Positions 1 to 8,868 of a stretch of DNA of 15,235 nucleotides are shown one piece after another. A program made the translations under genes and the position numbers. The notes beneath the pieces are model-generated. The model worked only from the letters and a program-made list of their open reading frames with translations. It made no database searches and was not told the origin of the DNA. Source of the DNA: Actinomycetota bacterium (GTDB lineage: Bacteria; Actinomycetota; Actinomycetes; Actinomycetales; Microbacteriaceae); NCBI GenBank assembly GCA_016870695.1, contig VGAV01000018.1, forward strand, positions 1-15,235, read 5' to 3'. Every line of letters starts with the position of its first letter. Position 1 is the first letter of the stretch.

Positions 1-162
1 GCTGTCCGACAGGTCAACCCTGCCGGTATTCCGGCGGTCATCATGGTCCGCACCGGCATCCTCCGGTACATCAACGTCGACGACGCCCTGCACCCGGACC
101 GTGTCGGATTCCTCCGCTCCGAGTCCGGCGCCTACTGGGCGGAGTGGGCCGTCGCGGCGTAA
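1..162 (+). CDS. C-terminal end of an unidentified protein (5' end outside window)
   Basis: Frame 1 is open from the first base to a TAA at 160-162 and gives the last 53 residues of a protein that starts upstream of the window. It contains hydrophobic strands (PAVIMVRTG) and ends GAYWAEWAVAA. Codon use is GC-rich with G/C third positions, as in neighbouring genes, which supports real coding. I do not recognise the family; the short aromatic end and strand-turn pattern are not diagnostic. The palindrome-rich non-coding stretch after it would fit the edge of a mobile or accessory region, but that is inference. Confidence applies to the frame being coding, not to any function. Confidence 0.5.
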   Translation, partial: AVRQVNPAGIPAVIMVRTGILRYINVDDALHPDRVGFLRSESGAYWAEWAVAA

Positions 163-245
163 CGTTCTCCTGGGTGGGGTGCGGTACAACGCCGCCCCCA
201 CCTTGCGTTGACGGTGCCGCGACGCACGGGTGACCCAGCTGCGCT

Positions 246-265
246 CCGCCGGTGTTCACCGGCGG
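246..265. repeat. 20-bp near-perfect palindrome
   Basis: Arms CCGCCGGTG (246-254) and CACCGGCGG (257-265) are perfect reverse complements around a 2-base TT centre. A 10-bp palindrome GACGGCCGTC follows at 271-280. With such a short centre a DNA-level dyad (a protein-binding site) is more natural than an RNA hairpin. Function is unknown. Confidence 0.6.
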
Positions 266-366
266 TGATGGACGGCCGTCTGCGCCGGCCGATTGCCCGG
301 CCCCTGCGGGTCCGCATTTTTCCCGTGAAGCCTTCGGCAGCATCCGGTCGATCGGGCTCCGCGCAA

Positions 367-387
367 GCCCCCGCCGGCGGCGGGGGC
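367..387. repeat. GC-only hairpin, 9-bp stem with 3-base loop
   Basis: GCCCCCGCC (367-375) pairs perfectly with GGCGGGGGC (379-387) across a GGC loop. There is no T-tract after it, so it is not a classical intrinsic terminator. It could still stop or stabilise the transcript of the gene ending at 162. Confidence 0.55.
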
Positions 388-493
388 CAGCTCCCCGAGA
401 CTTTCGGCACGCGGTCGCTTCGCTCCCTCATTCGGCGCCGAAACTCTCTCCTCCGCCGCCCTGCGGGTTGCACTCCACCCGCTCTCCCTCCAC

Positions 494-528
494 GGCACTA
501 CGTGCCTTCACGGCAAAAGACGTGAAGG
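494..528 (+). promoter_or_regulatory. Two overlapping inverted repeats upstream of the ORF at 557
   Basis: GGCAC (494-498) pairs with GTGCC (502-506). CCTTCACG (505-512) pairs with CGTGAAGG (521-528) across GCAAAAGA. The two stems share bases 505-506, so they compete. The second stem runs directly into an AAGGAGG sequence and would partly mask it. This looks like a leader RNA switch or an operator; there is no direct evidence for either. Confidence 0.4.
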
Positions 529-556
529 AGGATCCAATCCATCAGGAGGAAGCACC

Positions 557-1042
557 ATGGCCACCATCACACTCACCGTGACCGTCGACACCACTGTCAC
601 CGACGAACTCGGACACAGCTTCACCTTCGGCGCCGACCGGGCACTCGACGTCCTCACGCAGGCCCTGCAGATTAGCGCAGCGAGAAACTCCTCCGGGGCC
701 GAAGGCGCCATGGACTACGACGACGGAAGCTCCTACGACCTCGCCCTCGCCCTCGTCCAAAACGCCGCGATCGCCACGAGCATGCGCGTAGACCTACCCG
801 CCGCGCGAGCCCGCACAGACGTGCCTCTACGCATCGACGAGCGAGATGCACCAGTCTTCGACCTTCAGGAGGGTGTCGGTCTTGACGCGGTGTGCCACGG
901 TCAGCCCCACCTTGCGCGCGTCGATGAGGTCGGCGGCCCGCAGGATCGCAAAGTGATGAGATGCCGTGAATCGAGAGATCTCGAGTGCGGCCGCGGGGAT
1001 GAGACGGAGCGCAGCTTGTCCGGCGGTGTCGATATGACCTGA
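557..1042 (+). CDS. Small unrecognised protein, probably with a replaced C-terminus
   Basis: ATG at 557 is preceded by AGGAGGA at a good distance, so initiation here is convincing. The first ~85 residues look like a genuine protein: a Thr/Val-rich beta-like start (MATITLTVTVDTTVTDELG), an acidic middle (DYDDGSSYD) and a possible helix (LALALVQNAAIATSM). I do not recognise the family. From about position 827 onward the frame reads the antisense of an ArsR-type gene. The Arg/Asp/Glu-rich residues after ~90 are therefore probably not native, and the original 3' end was probably lost at a junction near 800-830. An alternative is a native stop-less end caused by sequence error. Confidence 0.45.
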   Translation: MATITLTVTVDTTVTDELGHSFTFGADRALDVLTQALQISAARNSSGAEGAMDYDDGSSYDLALALVQNAAIATSMRVDLPAARARTDVPLRIDERDAPVFDLQEGVGLDAVCHGQPHLARVDEVGGPQDRKVMRCRESRDLECGRGDETERSLSGGVDMT

Positions 1043-1113
1043 GTCATGAGTTCGAGGCGCGTGCCATGTCCTAGGGCCGTGAAGATCTGCGCCAAGTGCT
1101 CCGTATCCGTCAT
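827..1113 (-). pseudogene. ArsR-family winged-helix regulator, frameshifted
   Basis: The minus strand starts with ATG at 1113 behind a strong GGAGGAGG ribosome site. It reads MTDTEHLAQIFTALGHGTRL, the typical N-terminal helix of ArsR repressors. A second frame ending in TAG at 827-829 carries the recognition helix and wing (EISRFTASHHFAILRAADLI, then VGLTVAHRV). Joining them needs a shift equivalent to one missing base on the gene, somewhere around 1015-1040. The joined product would be about 95 residues, normal for the family. No metal-binding CxC motif is seen, so it is not a clear metal sensor. It lies 54 bp downstream of, and on the same strand as, the DUF5519 gene. It may be a true pseudogene or a sequencing error. 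Confidence 0.7.
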
Positions 1114-1167
1114 CGGCCTGCCTCCTCCGGGTCTCTGTCGGATGCCACAGTGCGTCCGACGCCGTCT

Positions 1168-1887
1168 TCAGTCCCGCGGAGCGGCCGGTTCCTGTGTGGA
1201 GCCCCGTGCGTAGCGCTCGGCCGCCTGCACGATGCTCCTGACGACCTCGGCTTCGTCGACCGACCGGGGCGAGTACAGCAGCACGTAGTTGAGCGGCATC
1301 GCCGGCCACGATCCGGCGAGCGGATGCCGCTCTCCCCATCCTCGCGAGAGGACCTGCGCGGCATCCGTCGGGCTGAGGATGACGTGCATGGAGCCGTCGG
1401 CCGCGTGGATGTGGGCGAACTCGCCTTGCGCGGTGACGATCTCGGGCGGACTGTCCGCGGTGTCAAGAACGGTGAGAGCCTCACCGTTCTTCTCGAAGAA
1501 GCTCCGGCGGTACGTGACGGCAGCGGGGTCGTGGGCCGCGTGCTCGTCGAAGATGTCGATCGCGCGGGCGCGCCCGTGAGGCGTCCCCGGCTGGGAGGCC
1601 TGACGGTGCGGTACCGGGTAGGGCCACACGTCGGGGCGGGGTCCTTCGCGGGAGGGCAGTTCCGGCAACCAGGTCCGGTCGTGTGGACCTGCCGCGATGG
1701 CGCCAAAGGCGCGGGGATCCCGCGCCTCGTGCTTCTGCGTGCGCAGTCGCGTGACTTTCAGCCAGCCGCGCGGCGTGCTGGGCACCCCGCCGACGCCGAG
1801 CGACAGCCAGCGCTGGTAGTCGCGCGCGACAAGCCAGGCGCCGCTGGCGAGACCGAGGGAGACGACGGCGAGGGTGCGGGCGCGCAT
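1168..1887 (-). CDS. DUF5519 ('luciferase-like') family protein
   Basis: 239 residues. The N-terminus (RTLAVVSLGLASGAWLVA) is hydrophobic and could be a signal anchor. The C-terminal ~110 residues match the DUF5519 pattern: FAHIHAADGSMHVILSP, then DAAQVLSRGWGERHPLAG, then YVLLYSPRSVDEAEVVRSI. The family occurs in bacteria and fungi and has no settled biochemical role; the name luciferase-like is historical. Its ATG at 1885-1887 lies 2 bases after the TGA of the upstream hydrolase gene, so the two are almost certainly co-transcribed and translationally coupled. A part in the same catabolic step, perhaps at the membrane, is inference. Longer upstream in-frame readings belong to the shadow of the hydrolase gene and were discarded. 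Confidence 0.75.
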   Translation of the reverse strand: MRARTLAVVSLGLASGAWLVARDYQRWLSLGVGGVPSTPRGWLKVTRLRTQKHEARDPRAFGAIAAGPHDRTWLPELPSREGPRPDVWPYPVPHRQASQPGTPHGRARAIDIFDEHAAHDPAAVTYRRSFFEKNGEALTVLDTADSPPEIVTAQGEFAHIHAADGSMHVILSPTDAAQVLSRGWGERHPLAGSWPAMPLNYVLLYSPRSVDEAEVVRSIVQAAERYARGSTQEPAAPRD

Positions 1888-1889
1888 GG

Positions 1890-2741
1890 TCAGGCGGTGA
1901 CGAAGCGCTGACGGATCTCGCCGATGCCCTCGATGGCGCTGACGAGCTCGGTTCCGGCGTGCAGGTAGCGGCGCGGCGAACGTCCGAACCCGACCCCGGC
2001 GGGCGTGCCCGAGAGGATGACGTCGCCCGGGTACAGCTCGACCACGGCGGACAGACGCTCGATGAGCACGGGAACGGGGACGATCATCTCGGCCGTCGTG
2101 CCGTCCTGCAGGGTCTCGCCGTCGGCCACGCAGGTGAGGCGGAGGGCCTCGGGGTCGTCGATCTCGTCGACGCTGACCACCCAGGGACCCATCGGGCAGA
2201 AGCCGTCGTGCGACTTGCCGAGGCTGAACTGGGGCGACGGGCCCGACATCTGCAGGACGCGCTCCGACAGATCCTGCGCGACCGTCAGTCCGGCGACGTG
2301 ATTCCACGCGTCGGCACGGTCGATGTTGCGGCCCCCCTGGCCGATCACCACGGCGAGCTCGACCTCCCAGTCCACGTCGCCCTCGGGCAGCACCACGTCG
2401 ACATCGGGGCCCGTGAGGGACGAGACGAACTTGGTGAATACCGGCGGCAGCCCGTCGGGGATGCCCATGCCGACCTCGTTGGCGTGCTCGCGGTAGTTCA
2501 AGCCGATAGCGAGCAGCTGACGCGGCGCCGGGACGGGCGAGCCGAGGTCGGTCGGAACGAAGGTCACGGTCGACGCTGCGGAGGCGTCGAACGCCCCCCA
2601 CCACTCGCGGAACTCGCTCCACTGGGCGTAGACGGCCTGAGGGTCGGCGGAGAAGCGGCCGGCGCTGGCCTGCTCGACGTCGACGGCCGTACCGTCGCCG
2701 ATGACGACGACCAACCGACCCTGGAGATTCGCTACCCGCAT
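1890..2741 (-). CDS. Fumarylacetoacetate hydrolase (FAH) family protein
   Basis: 283 residues with a complete FAH fold. LLAIGLNYREHA (77-88) is the entry motif with His86. DWEVELAVVIG (125-134) carries Glu127 and Glu129, and AQD carries Asp157, the expected divalent-metal triad. GKSHDGFCPMGPW (175-187) and DVILSGTPAGVGFG (240-253) are conserved family signatures. Members hydrolyse or isomerise C-C bonds in acylpyruvates, homoprotocatechuate intermediates or 2,4-diketo-3-deoxy sugar acids; the sequence does not decide which. The ATG at 2741 is chosen because AAAGGTG lies 6-12 bases upstream and the protein begins at the usual position. First gene of a minus-strand operon with the DUF5519 gene, divergent from a GntR regulator that probably controls it. 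Confidence 0.85.
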   Translation of the reverse strand: MRVANLQGRLVVVIGDGTAVDVEQASAGRFSADPQAVYAQWSEFREWWGAFDASAASTVTFVPTDLGSPVPAPRQLLAIGLNYREHANEVGMGIPDGLPPVFTKFVSSLTGPDVDVVLPEGDVDWEVELAVVIGQGGRNIDRADAWNHVAGLTVAQDLSERVLQMSGPSPQFSLGKSHDGFCPMGPWVVSVDEIDDPEALRLTCVADGETLQDGTTAEMIVPVPVLIERLSAVVELYPGDVILSGTPAGVGFGRSPRRYLHAGTELVSAIEGIGEIRQRFVTA

Positions 2742-2760
2742 CGCTTCACCTTTCAAGCAT

Positions 2761-2784
2761 ATTGATAATGATTGATAGCGATTG
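2761..2784. promoter_or_regulatory. Phased ATTGATA direct repeats, probable operator
   Basis: ATTGATA occurs at 2761-2767 and 2771-2777, and a third partial copy ATTG at 2781-2784. The spacing is exactly 10 bases, one helical turn. The repeats cover the -10 and transcription start of the predicted minus-strand promoter, in the 105-bp gap between divergent genes. They are AT-rich against a GC-rich background. They are the best candidate binding site for the GntR product encoded at 2847. Confidence 0.5.
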
Positions 2785-2809
2785 TGGGCGTTCGCTTCCA
2801 CGCTGTCAA
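2781..2809 (-). promoter_or_regulatory. Promoter of the FAH-DUF5519 operon
   Basis: On the minus strand TTGACA (2809-2804) is a perfect -35 box. It is followed by a 17-base spacer and CACAAT (2786-2781), a 4/6 match to the -10 box. Transcription would start near 2774, about 33 bases upstream of the ATG at 2741, and would be blocked by a protein on the ATTGATA repeats. Confidence 0.6.
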
Positions 2810-2846
2810 GATGGCTCGACCGGGAGTGGTCGAGGGAGGGGGTCGC

Positions 2847-3572
2847 ATGGACCGGAACGTTCTCGCACCCACGCAGGGGGCGGGCGGTCGGGAGACGAGC
2901 CGCGCCGAGCGGGTTGCCGACGACCTGGAGGCCCTGGCCCGCACGGTCCCGGCGGGCACCCGCCTCGGCACGAAGGAGTCCGTTCGCGAGAGTGCCGGAG
3001 TCTCGGTCGGCACGATGAACGAAGCGCTCCGTCTCGCGCAGAGCAGGGGGGCCGTCGTGCTGCGCCCGGGCCCGGGCGGTGGTGTCTTCGCGGCCGAGCC
3101 TGCACCTCGGGTGCGTCTGGGCTCCACCGTCCTCTCCCTCGACGGCGAACACGCGGACGTCGGCGAAGCCATTCGCATCCGCAACGCTCTCGACCCCCTC
3201 CTCGTCGAGGACGCGCTCTGGCACGCCAGCCCCGCCGACATCGCAGAGATGCGCGAACACGTGGATGCCATGCGGGCCGCCACCGCGGAAGGCGACGGCA
3301 AGGCATTCCTCCTGGCCAACTGGGCCCTCCACGCGCGCATCGCGGACGCGAGCCCGCACCCCGTGCTGCGCACGATGTACCGGGCGCTGCTCGACCTCAT
3401 CGAGGCACACACCGTGTCGGTCGCCGGTCAAACGGAGAGCGACGACGATCTGCGCGCGTACTTGCGGGCGCGCGCCGATCTGCACCACGACCTGGTGGAA
3501 GCCCTCTCCGAGCGGGATGGCGACCGCGCGGCGCGGTTGATCGCGCGACACAACACCGACGCTCACGAGTGA
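2847..3572 (+). CDS. GntR-family transcriptional regulator (FadR/FCD type)
   Basis: 241 residues. A winged helix-turn-helix lies at about 18-83. It reads RAERVADDLEAL, then LGTKESVRESAGVSVGTMNE as the HTH core, then GAVVLRPGPGGGVFAA as the wing. A helical ligand-binding FCD-like domain follows at ~105-235, with LLANWALHARIADASPH and LHHDLVEAL at positions where FCD domains often carry metal-binding residues. An upstream in-frame ATG at 2772 lies inside the operator/promoter region; ATG 2847 has GAGGGAGGG just upstream and is preferred. The gene is divergent from the FAH-DUF5519 pair, the usual layout for a local repressor released by a carboxylate or sugar-acid effector. The actual effector is unknown. 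Confidence 0.85.
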   Translation: MDRNVLAPTQGAGGRETSRAERVADDLEALARTVPAGTRLGTKESVRESAGVSVGTMNEALRLAQSRGAVVLRPGPGGGVFAAEPAPRVRLGSTVLSLDGEHADVGEAIRIRNALDPLLVEDALWHASPADIAEMREHVDAMRAATAEGDGKAFLLANWALHARIADASPHPVLRTMYRALLDLIEAHTVSVAGQTESDDDLRAYLRARADLHHDLVEALSERDGDRAARLIARHNTDAHE

Positions 3573-3584
3573 GAAACGGGTTTC

Positions 3585-3613
3585 TTGACGATGCGGCAGC
3601 CGGGTGCTAGCTT
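3585..3613 (+). promoter_or_regulatory. Promoter of the bgl operon
   Basis: TTGACG (3585-3590), a 17-base spacer and TAGCTT (3608-3613) form a good actinobacterial housekeeping-type promoter. Predicted start is near 3620, only about 16 bases before the antiterminator site. A short inverted repeat CTCAC-GA-GTGAG at 3562-3573, overlapping the GntR stop codon, sits just upstream of the -35 box and could bind a regulator. Confidence 0.65.
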
Positions 3614-3635
3614 CGCTGCTGCGTGAAGACCAGCC

Positions 3636-3662
3636 GAGGCTGTGACTCTCCGGAGGCAGACC
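3636..3662 (+). promoter_or_regulatory. Ribonucleic antiterminator (RAT) site for BglG
   Basis: The segment reads GAGGCTGTGACTC, then TCCGGAGGCAGACC. It resembles the BglG/LicT/SacY RAT consensus, in which GG..TGTTACT is followed by a small hairpin and then GCAGGCAAAACC. Here TGTGACT, GGCAGACC and the outer GG/CC pairing are recognisable. Its last five bases (3658-3662) are also the first bases of the leader terminator stem. Binding of BglG would therefore stop the terminator from folding, the defining arrangement of this system. Confidence 0.75.
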
Positions 3663-3707
3663 TGGCGCGCTACGTATCCCTACGTGCGCGACAGGTCTTT
3701 GTCGTTT
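3658..3707 (+). terminator. Leader intrinsic terminator controlled by antitermination
   Basis: AGACCTG (3658-3664) pairs with CAGGTCT (3692-3698). The inner stem continues with CGCGC/GCGCG and ACGTA/TACGT around a TCCC loop, with only one mismatch and one bulged T: about 17 base pairs. TTTGTCGTTT follows. It lies in the untranslated leader of bglF and overlaps the RAT, so it should stop transcription unless BglG is bound. Confidence 0.75.
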
Positions 3708-3728
3708 CCGGGACCAAGGAGGTCCCGG
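3708..3728 (+). promoter_or_regulatory. Second leader hairpin with an SD-like loop
   Basis: CCGGGACC (3708-3715) pairs perfectly with GGTCCCGG (3721-3728) around an AAGGA loop; loop plus stem spells AAGGAGG, a perfect Shine-Dalgarno sequence. It lies 16 bases before the real bglF ribosome site (AAGGAG, 3745-3750). It may protect the processed mRNA, act as a ribosome standby site or be a weak terminator. Confidence 0.5.
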
Positions 3729-3756
3729 TGAGCGGACTGCTTCGAAGGAGAACATC

Positions 3757-6997
<3,241 letters not shown>

Positions 6998-7001
6998 ACG
7001 C

Positions 7002-7835
7002 ATGCGCACCATCCGTCAACTGGGGCACAACGCCGTGCTCGTCGAAGACGAGGCGGGCGGTCAGCGCGTCGCGCTCGGCAAAGGCATCGGCTTCTCCGCC
7101 AAGCCCGGTTCCGAGCTGACGCCGGACGCCGTTGAGCAGTGGTTCTCGGTGACCTCGCCGGCCGAGCTGGAGCGGGTCAATGCGATGGTGGCATCCCTCC
7201 CGCTCGACATGCTCGTACTCGCCACCACGATCACCGCCCGCGCCAACCAGATGCTCACCGCCAAGGTCAGCCCGAGCGCGGTGGTGCCGATCGCCGACCA
7301 CCTGCACCTGGCGATTCCGCGCGCGTCGGGCGCCCGCGAGGAGCATCCTCTGCAGTGGGAAGTGCAGCAGCTGTATCCCGAGGAGTACGAGGTGGGACGC
7401 TCGGCGCTCGCCCTCGTCGAAGAATCGACCGGTGTGCGCCTGCCCGAGAGTGAGGCCGTCGCTCTCGCGCTGCACATCATCACCGCCACGATCGAGGCGG
7501 AGGGTGTGCGGACCACCATCGCCGTCACGCGGCTGATCTCCGAGCTGCTCGATCTCGTCAGTGCGACCGCGGGCCGCGAGGTCCGCGAAGACACCATGGC
7601 GACCTCCCGGTTCGTCAGTCACCTGCGCTACCTCTTCCTCCGGCTGAATCGGCCGGAGGTCGCCACGACATCAGTCAGCGGTGTCCTCGCCGCCCTCATT
7701 CAAGAACAGCCCGACGCCTACCAGACGGCACTCCGTCTGGCATACCTCATCGAGTCCCGCATCTCCCTGCGCGTCTCCGAAGAGGAAGTCGCTTATCTGA
7801 CCATCCACGTCGCTCGCCTACTCGGCGCGAGCTGA
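7002..7835 (+). CDS. bglG: BglG/LicT-family transcriptional antiterminator
   Basis: 277 residues, the family length. The RNA-binding CAT domain (1-~55) includes LGHNAVLVED and ALGKGIGFSAKPGSEL. PRD1 carries His100 (DHLHLA) and His158 (ALHIIT); PRD2 carries His207 (FVSHLRYL) and His269 (TIHVARL). These four positions match the phosphorylated histidines of LicT almost residue for residue. The dimeric protein binds the RAT at 3636-3662 and prevents the 3658-3707 terminator from forming. By family knowledge, EIIB-dependent phosphorylation of PRD1 inactivates it, and HPr-dependent phosphorylation of PRD2 activates it under poor carbon supply. It begins 4 bases after the bglA stop (TAG 6995-6997), so it is expressed from the operon it controls. 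Gene order bglF-bglA-bglG matches that known in Corynebacterium glutamicum. Confidence 0.92.
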   Translation: MRTIRQLGHNAVLVEDEAGGQRVALGKGIGFSAKPGSELTPDAVEQWFSVTSPAELERVNAMVASLPLDMLVLATTITARANQMLTAKVSPSAVVPIADHLHLAIPRASGAREEHPLQWEVQQLYPEEYEVGRSALALVEESTGVRLPESEAVALALHIITATIEAEGVRTTIAVTRLISELLDLVSATAGREVREDTMATSRFVSHLRYLFLRLNRPEVATTSVSGVLAALIQEQPDAYQTALRLAYLIESRISLRVSEEEVAYLTIHVARLLGAS

Positions 7836-7853
7836 CCCCCGGAAAGGAACTCC

Positions 7854-8117
7854 GTGCCCGTTCGCACCGTCGTCATCGCCTCCCCCCAGGGGCTGCACGC
7901 CCGGCCCGCTCAAATTGTCGCTCGCGCCGCTGCCTCCGCTTCTTCGCCCGTGCAGATCGGGCGCGTGGGCGAAGAGAGTGTGAACGCCGCCTCGCTGCTG
8001 TCGCTCATGACCCTCGGAGTGAAAAGCGGAGACGAGGTCGAGGTCAGCGGCCAGGAGCAGGCCGCGGTCGACGAGATCGCGGACCTTCTGGCGCGCGACC
8101 TCGACGCCGACGCCTAA
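7854..8117 (+). CDS. ptsH: Phosphocarrier protein HPr
   Basis: 87 residues. His15 in GLHARPA is the site phosphorylated by Enzyme I. Ser47 in NAASLLSLM occupies the place of the regulatory Ser46, although the usual KSIMGVMSLG context is altered. GTG 7854 has AAAGGAA 4 bases upstream and lies 18 bases after the bglG stop, so it is probably the last gene of the bgl operon. It should pass phosphate to BglF EIIA and to BglG PRD2. HPr in actinobacteria is often a lone housekeeping gene, so this may be the only copy or a dedicated one; the window has no Enzyme I or HPr kinase to decide. The stop overlaps that of the convergent regulator by 4 bases. Confidence 0.9.
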   Translation: MPVRTVVIASPQGLHARPAQIVARAAASASSPVQIGRVGEESVNAASLLSLMTLGVKSGDEVEVSGQEQAAVDEIADLLARDLDADA

Positions 8118-8788
8118 GCCTTCGCGTCGTCGGGGCCGTGTGTGAGGGCGGCCGCGGTCAGGCTGAGGTGCCGGACGAGCACGGCGCACGCCGCATCGGC
8201 ATCCCGGGCGAGCGCTGCCTCCTCCAAGAGAAGGTGCTCGTGCGCGACGTCACGGTGGGGCGTGGATACCACCGACCAGCGCCGTGCGAGCTCGCTCGCC
8301 GTCCACATGCGGTCGAAGGTCTCAAGCAGTACACCGTTGCCGCCGCCCTCAAGGATGGCCCGGTGGAAATCGCGGTGGGCGCGCGACCACTCCTCAGACA
8401 CTTGACCGTCCTCGTCGTACGGGGGAAGGCGGGAGAGAAGGTGATGCGCAGAACGCACCCGCGACTCCCACCGCAGATCCCCGCGCTCGATTGCCAGCCG
8501 CAGAGCGACGGGTTCGGTGAGCACGCGCGCCTCAGCGATCTGCTGCCACCGCGTCGCATCCTGTGCCGGCACCGCGAAGCCGCGATTGGGGAGCCTGACC
8601 GCCAGCCCCTCGCCCACTAGCCGCAGGAGCGACTCGCGCACCACCGCGAGGCTCACCTCGAGCTCGGACGCAATCTGCTGGGGACGCAGCGCGCTGCTCT
8701 GCTCGTACTCTCCATGCAGGATCGCCCGCCGCAGCGTCTCGTAGACATCGCGGCCGCGGGCTCGGCTCTTCGCGGACTGCTCGGACAC
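8114..8788 (-). CDS. GntR-family regulator with FCD domain
   Basis: 224 residues. The winged helix-turn-helix at ~12-75 reads VYETLRRAILHGEYEQ, ALRPQQIASELEVSLAVVRE and GLAVRLPNRGFAV. The FCD domain at ~82-215 has the usual Asp/His pattern: HRDFHRAIL, AHEHLLLEEA and LVRHLSL, which in FCD regulators bind a metal and an organic-acid effector. Start is GTG at 8788-8786 with only a weak AAGA-type ribosome site, suggesting low expression. It is convergent with ptsH (4-bp stop overlap) and divergent from the PEBP gene at 8869. The 80-bp gap between start codons is full of inverted repeats, so self-regulation and control of the PEBP gene are the likely roles. Confidence 0.87.
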   Translation of the reverse strand: MSEQSAKSRARGRDVYETLRRAILHGEYEQSSALRPQQIASELEVSLAVVRESLLRLVGEGLAVRLPNRGFAVPAQDATRWQQIAEARVLTEPVALRLAIERGDLRWESRVRSAHHLLSRLPPYDEDGQVSEEWSRAHRDFHRAILEGGGNGVLLETFDRMWTASELARRWSVVSTPHRDVAHEHLLLEEAALARDADAACAVLVRHLSLTAAALTHGPDDAKA

Positions 8789-8794
8789 GTCTTC

Positions 8795-8834
8795 ATCTTA
8801 GAAGATCCCTGAATGATTGACTATCTGGAAGATA
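8795..8834. promoter_or_regulatory. Paired ATCT...AGAT inverted repeats, probable GntR operators
   Basis: ATCTT-AG-AAGAT at 8795-8806 and TATCT-GGA-AGATA at 8822-8834 share ATCT/AGAT half-sites about 27 bases apart. The second overlaps the -35 end and spacer of the rightward promoter; the first lies in the leader of the leftward GntR gene. A third palindrome, ATAATCGATTAT (8832-8843), overlaps the -10 box. Confidence 0.5.
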
Positions 8835-8846
8835 ATCGATTATTAT
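8817..8846 (+). promoter_or_regulatory. Strong promoter of the PEBP gene
   Basis: TTGACT (8817-8822), an 18-base spacer and TATTAT (8841-8846) make one of the best consensus matches in the window. The start would be near 8853, giving a leader of about 16 bases that contains the AAAGGAA ribosome site (8857-8863). Confidence 0.65.
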
Positions 8847-8868
8847 GAAGGGGACGAAAGGAACTGTC

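Larger units (their letters stand above)
163..556. other. Gene-free, palindrome-rich stretch
   Basis: About 390 bases without a credible gene; open frames here are low-complexity Arg/Pro/Ala readings of GC-rich DNA on both strands. The stretch carries several near-perfect inverted repeats (246-265, 367-387, 494-506, 505-528). It has two Shine-Dalgarno-like motifs close to its right end, AAGGAGG near 525-531 and AGGAGGA near 543-549. The second belongs to the ORF at 557. No tRNA, promoter consensus or insertion-sequence end was recognised. Confidence 0.6.

Noticed and set aside
3641-3656. TGTGA-type half-site in the bgl leader as a CRP/GlxR operator
   Set aside because: The TCACA partner half at the right spacing is absent and the bases are explained by the RAT site.
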